NCBI RefSeq assembly: GCF_039541915.1
Contig: NZ_BAABHD010000083.1
Location: 248,001 to 312,000 of the forward strand
DNA: 64,000 bases
DNA from: Nibrella saemangeumensis
GTDB taxonomy: Bacteria; Bacteroidota; Bacteroidia; Cytophagales; Spirosomataceae
Direction of reading: 5' to 3'
A program made the position numbers and the translations under genes. Positions 51,293-58,818 of the stretch are shown here, piece by piece. The notes below the pieces were generated by a model. That model ran no database searches, had not been told where the DNA came from, and worked only from the letters and a program-made list of their open reading frames with translations. How positions within the stretch are numbered: the stretch's first letter is position 1; each line of letters opens with the position of its first letter.

Positions 51293-51377
51293 ATGATTGA
51301 GTGATTGAATTGTTGAATGACTGAATAGCAAACGGCCCCCTCATTCAATAATTCAATCATTCAGCAATTCAATTATT
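51292..51377. repeat. Inverted octamer arrays between yqeY and cvpA
   Basis: Left arm 51294-51326: GATTGAGT, GATTGAAT, TGTTGAAT, GACTGAAT. Right arm 51343-51377 in ATTCAATN form: ATTCAATA, ATTCAATC, ATTCAGCA, ATTCAATT, ATT. Each arm has four period-8 units of a NNTTGAAT consensus in opposite orientation, with a GC-rich ACGGCCCCC spacer. The right arm ends 2 bases before the cvpA GTG. Confidence 0.82.
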
Positions 51378-51379
51378 CC

Positions 51380-51946
51380 GTGAAGACCCTCGACATCCTG
51401 ATCCTCATTCCCCTGATCTGGGGGGCGTATAACGGCTACCGCAAAGGGCTCCTGGTGGAGATCGTGGCGGTGGTGGCGTTTATTGTGGCGATGATCGTCG
51501 GGTTTAAGTTTTTGAACTTCGGCATTGACCTGCTGACACCATACATCAGCACCGAAGTGGCCCGGCGGATTCTGCCCTGGCTGGGGTTCTCCGTTATTTT
51601 CTTTCCGACCATTTTCTTAATCAACCAGATGGGGTATTCGCTGCGGCAGTCGCTGCGGTATACCCTGCTGGGTACGTTCGACAGCATGGCCGGAGCCTCC
51701 GTTGGTATTTTTACGTGGGTGTTCGGAATTAGTGTGCTGTTCTGGTTGTTTAGTACCATAGGGGTCAAGATTCCGGCCCGGCAGACCGACGGAACCTGGA
51801 TATACCCCCATATTTTACCCATTGCGCCCAAAATTATGGACGTAACGTCGGAGTGGATTCCGGCTGGGGGTAATGCGGTTCGGCGCTGGAAAGCGCAAAA
51901 AGACCAGGCCGAAATAGGACAAAAACTGAGTAAGGAAGATTTATAA
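51380..51946 (+). CDS. cvpA: CvpA family protein, GTG start
   Basis: The 188-residue membrane protein begins MKTLDILILIPLIWGAYNGYRKGL, the CvpA signature, and has four hydrophobic helices. CvpA was linked to colicin V production in E. coli and is now seen as an envelope or stress protein. Its role here is not known. The GTG at 51380 lies 2 bases after the octamer repeat, so the leader is repeat sequence. Its stop overlaps the rlmN ATG by one base. Confidence 0.9.
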   Translation: MKTLDILILIPLIWGAYNGYRKGLLVEIVAVVAFIVAMIVGFKFLNFGIDLLTPYISTEVARRILPWLGFSVIFFPTIFLINQMGYSLRQSLRYTLLGTFDSMAGASVGIFTWVFGISVLFWLFSTIGVKIPARQTDGTWIYPHILPIAPKIMDVTSEWIPAGGNAVRRWKAQKDQAEIGQKLSKEDL

Positions 51947-53022
51947 TGACAGAGGCAGCGGTACAGCAGAAAAAAGATATACGGAAACTGACGGCCGACC
52001 AGCTGAAGGACTGGATGGTGCAGCATAGCGAGCAGGGATTCCGGGCCAAACAGGTCTACGAGTGGCTCTGGAAGAAATCGGCAAGGTCGTTCGACCAGAT
52101 GACGAACCTCTCCCTTAAAACCCGGCAGTTGCTGGATGCGCATTTCGACATCCGTCCGCTTGCCGTGGACCAGCAGCAGAAGAGTTCCGACGGTACCATC
52201 AAATCATCGTTCCGGCTGTACGACGGCAACCTGGTGGAGGGGGTCCTGATACCTGCCCTGCGTGAGGCAGACCAGGATCGCATGACCGCCTGTGTATCCT
52301 CGCAGGTAGGCTGCTCGCTGACCTGTAAGTTCTGCGCCACCGGCTATATGGAGCGCAAGCGGAACCTGGATGCCTCTGAAATTTACGATCAGGTGGTGGA
52401 GGTAGACCGTCAGGCGCGGGAAAACTTTGGCGCTCCCCTGACCAATATCGTCTATATGGGTATGGGTGAACCCCTGCTAAACTACCGCAACGTGCTGGAT
52501 TCGGTAGAGCGGATTACCTCGCCGGACGGCCTGAATATGTCACCCAAGCGGATTACGGTATCTACCGCCGGTATTGCCAAGATGATTAAGCAGTTGGGCG
52601 ACGATGGCGTAAAATTCAACCTGGCGCTGTCGCTGCACGCGGCCAACGATCAGAAGCGGAACCAGATCATGCCCATCAACGAAAGCAACACGCTGAAGGC
52701 GCTGGCGGAAGCTTTGCAATACTTTTACCGGAAAACCGGTACCCGCGTTACGCTGGAATACATTCTATTCTACAACTTCAACGATACGTTACAGGACGCC
52801 AAGGAGCTGTGGGAGTTTACCAAACGTGTACCCGCCAAGGTGAACATCATTGAGTACAACCCCATTGCCGAGGCTACTTTTAAGAATACCGACCCGCAGA
52901 CACTCGATAAATTTGCCGCTTTTCTGGAGAGCAAAGGGGTAATCGTGAATGTTCGTCGCAGCCGGGGTAAGGATATTGACGCAGCCTGTGGCCAATTAGC
53001 GGGAAAAGACAAAGCAGCTTAA
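51946..53022 (+). CDS. rlmN: Dual-specificity RNA methyltransferase RlmN
   Basis: Radical-SAM enzyme that methylates C2 of A2503 in 23S rRNA and A37 in some tRNAs. The 358 residues contain the 4Fe-4S motif CSLTCKFC (Cys123, 127, 130), the nearby Cys116, GEPLLNY and the C-terminal mechanistic Cys in DIDAACGQL. The ATG overlaps the cvpA stop by one base (TAATG), so they are probably co-transcribed and coupled. Confidence 0.97.
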   Translation: MTEAAVQQKKDIRKLTADQLKDWMVQHSEQGFRAKQVYEWLWKKSARSFDQMTNLSLKTRQLLDAHFDIRPLAVDQQQKSSDGTIKSSFRLYDGNLVEGVLIPALREADQDRMTACVSSQVGCSLTCKFCATGYMERKRNLDASEIYDQVVEVDRQARENFGAPLTNIVYMGMGEPLLNYRNVLDSVERITSPDGLNMSPKRITVSTAGIAKMIKQLGDDGVKFNLALSLHAANDQKRNQIMPINESNTLKALAEALQYFYRKTGTRVTLEYILFYNFNDTLQDAKELWEFTKRVPAKVNIIEYNPIAEATFKNTDPQTLDKFAAFLESKGVIVNVRRSRGKDIDAACGQLAGKDKAA

Positions 53023-53084
53023 GAATCGTTATATCACGAAGCCGGCGAATCTCCCGGCCCGGTGCTGTTAATAATTTCTTAACA

Positions 53085-53112
53085 TTGGGCTGATAAGTTT
53101 GCCGTACCTTTG
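53085..53112 (+). promoter_or_regulatory. Promoter for the phosphate transporter
   Basis: TTG (53085-53087) and TACCTTTG (53105-53112) are 17 bases apart, within the Bacteroidota range. The leader to the preferred ATG (53167) is about 50 nt. Confidence 0.65.
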
Positions 53113-53166
53113 CGAAAATTTTAGCCAACAGAGAGTTGGCTTGTGTCTACTGCTCTTCAACATAAC

Positions 53167-54585
53167 ATGTTTGGACTCGAAACGGATGTTTTTATCCTTT
53201 TGTCTATCAGTCTTTTAGCTGCCTGCGCATTTGAGTTTGTCAATGGCTTCCATGATACCGCCAACGCCGTAGCTACTGTCATATATACCAACTCGCTGAA
53301 ACCTACCGTGGCCGTAGTCTGGTCTGGCATCTGCAATTTTATCGGGGTGCTATTTGGTGGTATTGGCGTGGCGATGGGCATTGTAAACCTGCTGCCCGTC
53401 GAACTGCTGGTCGACCAGAACGTGTACCACAGCATTGCTATGGTGCTGGCGCTGCTGATCAGTGCAATTATCTGGAACCTGGGTACCTGGTATTTTGGGC
53501 TGCCCAGTTCCAGTTCGCACACGCTGATCGGATCAATTCTGGGCGTCGGACTGGCGTTTTCCACCATGCCCGAGAGCTCGACTTCGGCGGTTAACTGGGA
53601 TAAGGCATTTGAAACATTCCAGGCGCTGCTTTTGTCTCCCTTGCTGGGTTTTAGCCTGGTGGTTATCCTGATGTTTCTGATCCGGCGCATGGTGCCGGCC
53701 GACGTAAAAGATCAACTTTTTAAAGAGCCGAAAAAGAACGCTCCCCCGCCGACCTGGATTCGCAGCATCCTCATTGGCACCAGTACACTGGTTAGCTTTT
53801 TCCACGGCAGTAACGACGGTCAGAAAGGCGTCGGGCTGGTTATGCTCATTTTGATCGGAATCACTCCGGCTTATTTTGCGCTGGATATCGGCAAGGATCC
53901 GCTGGCCATGCAGGGAAATCTGGCCCGGATCGAGCAGTCAGTCGGTCGGATTGATACAGTCGGGCTTGGGCAGGTAGACCGGTTGCGCCTTCGGATAACC
54001 CGGCAGGAAATTGACGAACTACAGGCCACCCTGACTGATTCACTGGTTAACGGGAGCCTGCCGGCCGAAAAGCGCCTGGATGTCCGGCGGGATTTGCTGC
54101 TGATTAACAGCAACCTGAAAAAGCTGATGGACAGCGAGGAGGTGGAATTAAGCAAGAGCGAGCGGGATGCCATCAGCCAGAACCTGGATGAAAAGCAGGG
54201 ATTACGCCGGTTTACCGACTACGCCCCTACCTGGGTTATTCTGATGATCGCCTTATCGCTGGGTCTGGGTACTATGGTGGGCTGGCGCCGGATTGTGGTA
54301 ACCGTGGGTGAAAAGATCGGTAAGCAGCACCTGACGTATGCGCAGGGGGCATCGGCCGAGTTGGTAGCGGCCAGCACCATTGGTATTGCGTCGGCGCTGA
54401 AACTGCCCGTGAGTACCACCCACGTACTATCATCAGGTATTGCCGGTAGTATGGTGGCCAATAAAGGTATCAAAAACCTGCAGGGTGGTACTGTCCGCAA
54501 CATTGCAGCCGCCTGGGTACTTACCCTGCCCGTATCGATTTTACTCTCCTTTACGCTGTATATCTTCTTCCGCTGGATTCTTTGA
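53167..54585 (+). CDS. Inorganic phosphate transporter, PiT family
   Basis: Cation-coupled phosphate importer in the cytoplasmic membrane. From the ATG at 53167 it has 472 residues. The two PiT signature halves are clear: GFHDTANAVATVIYTNSL near residue 30 and KLPVSTTHVLSSGIAGSMV near 405, with GSNDGQKGVGLVML in the middle. About ten helices flank a long hydrophilic loop of roughly 130 residues (about 235-365, partly coiled coil) between the halves. A GTG eight codons upstream (53143) is an alternative start. It is monocistronic. Confidence 0.92.
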   Translation: MFGLETDVFILLSISLLAACAFEFVNGFHDTANAVATVIYTNSLKPTVAVVWSGICNFIGVLFGGIGVAMGIVNLLPVELLVDQNVYHSIAMVLALLISAIIWNLGTWYFGLPSSSSHTLIGSILGVGLAFSTMPESSTSAVNWDKAFETFQALLLSPLLGFSLVVILMFLIRRMVPADVKDQLFKEPKKNAPPPTWIRSILIGTSTLVSFFHGSNDGQKGVGLVMLILIGITPAYFALDIGKDPLAMQGNLARIEQSVGRIDTVGLGQVDRLRLRITRQEIDELQATLTDSLVNGSLPAEKRLDVRRDLLLINSNLKKLMDSEEVELSKSERDAISQNLDEKQGLRRFTDYAPTWVILMIALSLGLGTMVGWRRIVVTVGEKIGKQHLTYAQGASAELVAASTIGIASALKLPVSTTHVLSSGIAGSMVANKGIKNLQGGTVRNIAAAWVLTLPVSILLSFTLYIFFRWIL

Positions 54586-54588
54586 TAG

Positions 54589-54697
54589 TACCCCAGCCCT
54601 GAAGGGAGCCTGCTGGCGCATTCTTTGGCTGTCGCCCACTAGAATGGATTATGCGAAGCTATGTATGCGCCAGCAGGCTCCCTTTAGGGCTGGGGTA
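54589..54697. repeat. 33-bp inverted repeat between convergent genes
   Basis: The left arm 54589-54621 and the right arm 54665-54697 are complementary over 33 bases with one mismatch (G in place of A), with a 43-base spacer. The arms start TACCCCAGCCCT and end GGCGCAT on the plus strand. It fills the whole gap between the phosphate transporter stop and the DUF1338 stop, so it would form a strong stem in either transcript. No ORF lies in the loop. Confidence 0.85.
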
Positions 54698-54702
54698 GAA
54701 TT

Positions 54703-55614
54703 CTATTTCCCCGTCTGCGAGGTAAACGTACTCTCAAAAATCTTGTCGGCATTGCCGGTTTCGAAGCCTTCGCGCCGGTGTTCGCGCCGGATCTGGTCGG
54801 CGGGCAGATTTTCAAACTCGGGTAAAACACGCCGTTCGGCAAACTCGACGTAAGAGCCAGCAATGCGGTGCGTTTCACCATTGGCAAATTCTGCGTCAAT
54901 CATCTGAGCCACCGTCGACGCCTGCCGCAGCGCACCGTCCGGACTTACTTTGATGGTGCCGCCGGCGCTATTCAGCTTAAAGCCACGGCTCTCCAGAAAG
55001 CTGACAAAATCATCAATGGTGTTGTACCCCGGCTTCAGGTTGTGTACGCTGATGGTAAAATGGTTAAGGTAGTACCGGTTGTAAATAACCCAGGCGGCAT
55101 ATTCACTCTCGTTCAGCAGGCGCTGGTAATCGCTCCGCGTCGGCGTACGCCAGAGGGGCTGGTGCAGAAAGCGGTCAACCCTGGCGGCATCATCCAGGTT
55201 CAGCGAATCGGCCGGGTCGCTGGTGACTTCGTTGGTATAGCTGTGGATAATGGTCTGGGCTTCAGGCGATAGCTCATTCACCCGCAGTTCGCTGGCAAAA
55301 ATGCGTGGGTAGTGGGGCTCCGGCGGACTGTACCAGTAAGCGGTCAGCTTCTTCTCCGTGAAGTTGTATTCGTCGCGTTTCCGGTAGCCGTAATGCAGAA
55401 AGATCTTCTCGAACGACCGGATGCCGAGGTTAGGCACCCCCATGGTCCGGAAGGCGATATGGTCGTTTTCGATCTCGTCGGGCGACTGGATGACGCCCTC
55501 ATCGATCATGGCGTTGATAATGCCGTTTACATCGGGCACGCGTTCGCGATAGCGGCTCATGAGCCCCTCCATGACGCGGTCGAGGGTAGCGAGTTTGCTG
55601 GGTGAAGTAGTCAT
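54703..55614 (-). CDS. DUF1338 protein (2-oxoadipate dioxygenase/decarboxylase-like)
   Basis: The 303 residues match DUF1338 family members related to HglS, an iron enzyme that decarboxylates and hydroxylates 2-oxoadipate to 2-hydroxyglutarate. Candidate metal ligands lie in NDHIAFRT (near residue 52), LNHFTISVHN (near 185) and SYVEFAERRVLPEF (near 258), the His-His-Glu pattern. The family has other plant and bacterial members of unknown activity, so the substrate is inferred. It is divergent from gldG. Confidence 0.85.
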   Translation of the reverse strand: MTTSPSKLATLDRVMEGLMSRYRERVPDVNGIINAMIDEGVIQSPDEIENDHIAFRTMGVPNLGIRSFEKIFLHYGYRKRDEYNFTEKKLTAYWYSPPEPHYPRIFASELRVNELSPEAQTIIHSYTNEVTSDPADSLNLDDAARVDRFLHQPLWRTPTRSDYQRLLNESEYAAWVIYNRYYLNHFTISVHNLKPGYNTIDDFVSFLESRGFKLNSAGGTIKVSPDGALRQASTVAQMIDAEFANGETHRIAGSYVEFAERRVLPEFENLPADQIRREHRREGFETGNADKIFESTFTSQTGK

Positions 55615-55638
55615 AACCTAAGACGTTGAATATAGGGG

Positions 55639-55668
55639 CAAATTAGCGGGTTTTCCGCATCGGAACAA
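55639..55668 (-). promoter_or_regulatory. Possible promoter for DUF1338
   Basis: On the minus strand TTG (55668-55666) and CTAATTTG (55646-55639) are 19 bases apart. The -7 box deviates in one base from TAnnTTTG. Confidence 0.4.
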
Positions 55669-55721
55669 CCCGGTTGTTCATCTAATAACTTCCTCCGCCA
55701 TGCCGTTGCCTGGGATACTTC

Positions 55722-55729
55722 TATCTTTG
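55722..55729 (+). promoter_or_regulatory. -7 element for gldG
   Basis: TATCTTTG is a perfect -7 element. Transcription would start near 55735, too close for the in-frame TTG at 55742 and fitting the ATG at 55769. Confidence 0.55.
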
Positions 55730-55768
55730 CTTTTACAATAATTGCGTCTCCATCCGTTTACCGTAGGT

Positions 55769-57433
55769 ATGAAGTCTGGAATTACTCGTTTTATTTTTGT
55801 TATCGCGGCTCTGCTGGCCATTAATGTGCTGTCGGGTTTTCTGTTTTTTCGTGTGGATCTGACTGAGGAGAAACGTTACACGCTCTCCGACGCTACGCGC
55901 AACCTGCTGACCGACCTGGATAATAATGTACACGTAAGCGTCTACCTCACCGGCGACCTGCCGCCAGGTTTCAAGCGACTGGAGAATGCCGCACGCGAAA
56001 CCCTGGAGGAGTTTCAGGCGCGGGCGGGCAGCAACCTGACCTACCGGTTTATTGACCCCACCGCAATCGTCAACGAAAAAGAAAAGGTGCAGTTGATTGA
56101 GCGGCTGGCCGAGCGGGGCGTAACGCCAACCAACCTCTTTGCCAATGAGGGCGGAAAACGCACCGAAAAGCTGATTTTTCCGGGAGCCCTTGTTTCGTAT
56201 AAAGGAAAAGAGTCGGCCGTGCTGCTGCTGAAGGGGAACAAAGCGGCCTCGCCGGAAGAACAACTCAATCAGTCGTATGAGGGTGTAGAGTTTCAACTGG
56301 CGTCGGCTATCCGGCGTCTGACCCAGACGGAGGGCAACCGGCGTAAAGTAGGGCTGATCTTCGGTAATACGCAGGTACCCCCTTCTCGTTTCTCAGACCT
56401 GCTGGCTTCGATTCAGGAGAACTACGACCTGTATTTTGTGGATCTGAGCAAGCCCGGTCCCATTCAGGGAATCGATGCTATTCTGGTACCTAAACCCGAG
56501 CAGCCGTTTTCGGAAGACGATAAATTTAAGATCGATCAGTTTGTGGTGAACGGCGGCCGGGCCTTGTTCTTTGTAGAAGGGCAGCGGGTCGATAGCGTGG
56601 GGGCGGAGGGTACCTTTGCCCAGCCGCTCAGCCTGAACCTCGACGATCTGTTTTTCCGCTGGGGTGTTCGCGTCAACCAGGATATCATCAAAGACCTGAG
56701 CAGCGCCCCCATTCCGCTCAATGTCGGCAACATGGGCGATAAGCCGAATATTCAACTGGTACCGTGGCGGTTTTACCCGATTATCAACAACTTCGGAGCC
56801 AGTCCCATTGTGCGTAATCTGGATGCGTTGTACAGCCGGTTTGTGAGCACGCTGGATACCGTACGCGCACCGGGTATTCGCAAAACGCCGTTACTGATGA
56901 CCTCGCCGTACACTAAAATCCTGAAAGCGCCGGCGGTAGTAGCGTATAACGAAGCCCGCCAGCAACCCGATCCGGCTACGTACGATGGTGGTATACGAAT
57001 GGTCGGCTGCCTGCTGGAAGGTCGGTTCCGGTCCATCTATGCCAGCCGTATTTTGCCCGGTGACCCCCGAGCGGCTGCGTTCAAAGCGGAAGGAGAGCCG
57101 TCGCGGGTGATTGTCTGCTCCGACGGAGATCTGATCGTCAATGATGTCAATTACCGGCAGAACGTACCCTATCCGCTGGGGTACGACCGCTTTACCCGGA
57201 ATACCTTCGCCAACAAAGACTTCGCGCTGAACGCCATCGACTACCTGGTCGACCCGGAAGGCGTTATCTCAGCCCGCGCCCGGCAGGTGACTATCCGGCC
57301 GCTGGACAAAATCCGGCTGAACACTGAGCGGCTACAATGGCAATTGCTGAATCTGCTGGGGCCAGTGGCGCTGGTGGGGCTGGTGGGGCTGGTCTGGCAG
57401 ACGGTAAGGCGGAGGAGGTATGGCAGGGGATAG
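55769..57433 (+). CDS. gldG: Gliding-motility ABC-type component GldG
   Basis: Auxiliary protein of the GldA-GldF-GldG transporter used in Bacteroidota gliding and type IX-linked motility. The 554 residues have an N-terminal membrane helix (about 5-24), the family start VDLTEEKRYTLSDATRNLL, a large periplasmic domain (PPSRFSDLLASIQENYDLYFVD, GRALFFVEG) and a C-terminal helix near residue 530 with a basic end. gldF, normally adjacent in flavobacteria, is not beside it, so its partner must be elsewhere. Confidence 0.9.
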   Translation: MKSGITRFIFVIAALLAINVLSGFLFFRVDLTEEKRYTLSDATRNLLTDLDNNVHVSVYLTGDLPPGFKRLENAARETLEEFQARAGSNLTYRFIDPTAIVNEKEKVQLIERLAERGVTPTNLFANEGGKRTEKLIFPGALVSYKGKESAVLLLKGNKAASPEEQLNQSYEGVEFQLASAIRRLTQTEGNRRKVGLIFGNTQVPPSRFSDLLASIQENYDLYFVDLSKPGPIQGIDAILVPKPEQPFSEDDKFKIDQFVVNGGRALFFVEGQRVDSVGAEGTFAQPLSLNLDDLFFRWGVRVNQDIIKDLSSAPIPLNVGNMGDKPNIQLVPWRFYPIINNFGASPIVRNLDALYSRFVSTLDTVRAPGIRKTPLLMTSPYTKILKAPAVVAYNEARQQPDPATYDGGIRMVGCLLEGRFRSIYASRILPGDPRAAAFKAEGEPSRVIVCSDGDLIVNDVNYRQNVPYPLGYDRFTRNTFANKDFALNAIDYLVDPEGVISARARQVTIRPLDKIRLNTERLQWQLLNLLGPVALVGLVGLVWQTVRRRRYGRG

Positions 57434-57555
57434 GGTATGGGTATCGTGAGGGGTAGATTACCTGACCTGAACGCAAAAAGAACAAGTTTCCAGGGTTTTT
57501 GGTAAAATCTTTCTTATCATTGTTCTATTTTGCTTTCAATCTTTTCGCCTGGCCG

Positions 57556-58674
57556 ATGAAAACAGCACTCTACATTTGGGCTTGCTTTCAATGTTTATTT
57601 TTTGGCACAACGGTATTTGCACTCCGGCCAAGCCGGACCAATGCGTTGCTGGCAGCCTTCTATATTTTAGCGGCTATTCTTACTGGCGTTCAATATTTGC
57701 TCCGTTTTCAAGGCTTCTTGTATACCAACGGCGAACTCTGTTTTGTATCCGATGCGATTAATCTGAGCTTTGGACCCGTTGTGTACCTGTATCTGCGGCA
57801 GGCACTTACCAAACAGCTGTCATTCCGTGCCGGGCTCCATTTATTGCCCCCTGTGTTATTTATGGTCGTTTACTGGTATCTGATGGCTACCGAATGGCAG
57901 CCCTTTGACTATAGAAAATACATTGGCCAACCGTTTCACCGGACGGTGCTGGGCGTTATCGCCCTTTCCTTTACGTTTTATGCCTACCGGTATAACTGGC
58001 TACTCACTAAATTTCAGCAGGGGCAACCGGCCTATCGACGGGAGGTATTGAGCTGGTTGTATATCTTTTTAGCGTTTTTTCTCCTGAAAGCCCTGGTCGC
58101 CTACCTGGTGTTTGCCCGCCAGTGGCTTCCAGTAGCGTATAAACCGAACAGCATCCAGGTATTAGAAATCATCTTTGTTCTGATCGATGCCATCATTATT
58201 CTGACGTCGGGCGTTCTGGTGCTTCGCCAAAACGACATATTGAATCTGGAGAAAGTAGAGCTGTTCATTCAGACGATCATGCCCGGTCGGAAAAAAACGA
58301 CCGTTGTTACAGAACCTATGACGCACATAGCGGCTTTACAGCGGCTGATGACTGAGAAAAAATTGTTTACCCAGCCCGACCTCAACGAGAAAGTGCTGGC
58401 CTCTACCCTGGACATTCCGTCTTACCAGCTTTCAATACTGCTCAACGAACATATCGGTAAAAGCTTTAGTGAGTTTATTAACGAATACCGCATCGAAGAG
58501 GCCAAACGGCAGTTGCTTGACCCCAGGACTGCCGCCAATACGATGTTTGCCATAGCCGTCGATTGCGGGTACAACTCGGAATCTGTATTCTATACAAACT
58601 TTAAGAAATACACCGGTACTACGCCCAAGAAGTTTCAGGCCAGCCAATTGCAACAGTCAGCTAACCCAGAATAA
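57556..58674 (+). CDS. Membrane-anchored AraC-family transcriptional regulator
   Basis: The 372 residues contain six or seven hydrophobic helices in the first 235 residues (start MKTALYIWACFQCLFFGTTVF at the ATG 57556) and an AraC-type DNA-binding domain at about 265-365 with SFSEFINEYRIEEAKRQLL and AVDCGYNSESVFYTNFKKYTGTTPKKF. A longer frame from a TTG at 57499 is rejected. Membrane-anchored AraC regulators are common next to Bacteroidota uptake genes, so it may control the SusC/SusD pair 145 bases downstream. This is inferred from position. Confidence 0.88.
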   Translation: MKTALYIWACFQCLFFGTTVFALRPSRTNALLAAFYILAAILTGVQYLLRFQGFLYTNGELCFVSDAINLSFGPVVYLYLRQALTKQLSFRAGLHLLPPVLFMVVYWYLMATEWQPFDYRKYIGQPFHRTVLGVIALSFTFYAYRYNWLLTKFQQGQPAYRREVLSWLYIFLAFFLLKALVAYLVFARQWLPVAYKPNSIQVLEIIFVLIDAIIILTSGVLVLRQNDILNLEKVELFIQTIMPGRKKTTVVTEPMTHIAALQRLMTEKKLFTQPDLNEKVLASTLDIPSYQLSILLNEHIGKSFSEFINEYRIEEAKRQLLDPRTAANTMFAIAVDCGYNSESVFYTNFKKYTGTTPKKFQASQLQQSANPE

Positions 58675-58818
58675 GCAGGTCAGAGGTACGTGGCTGACCG
58701 CCTTTCCTGTTTTTCTTCTTCGTTTTTTCAAAAAATAACTTCGATTTAGCAAATCAGAAGCCTATTTGATTGCCTTCGAGCGATGATTGTGCCATAAATC
58801 CTTAAGCGCAAACCTCGC

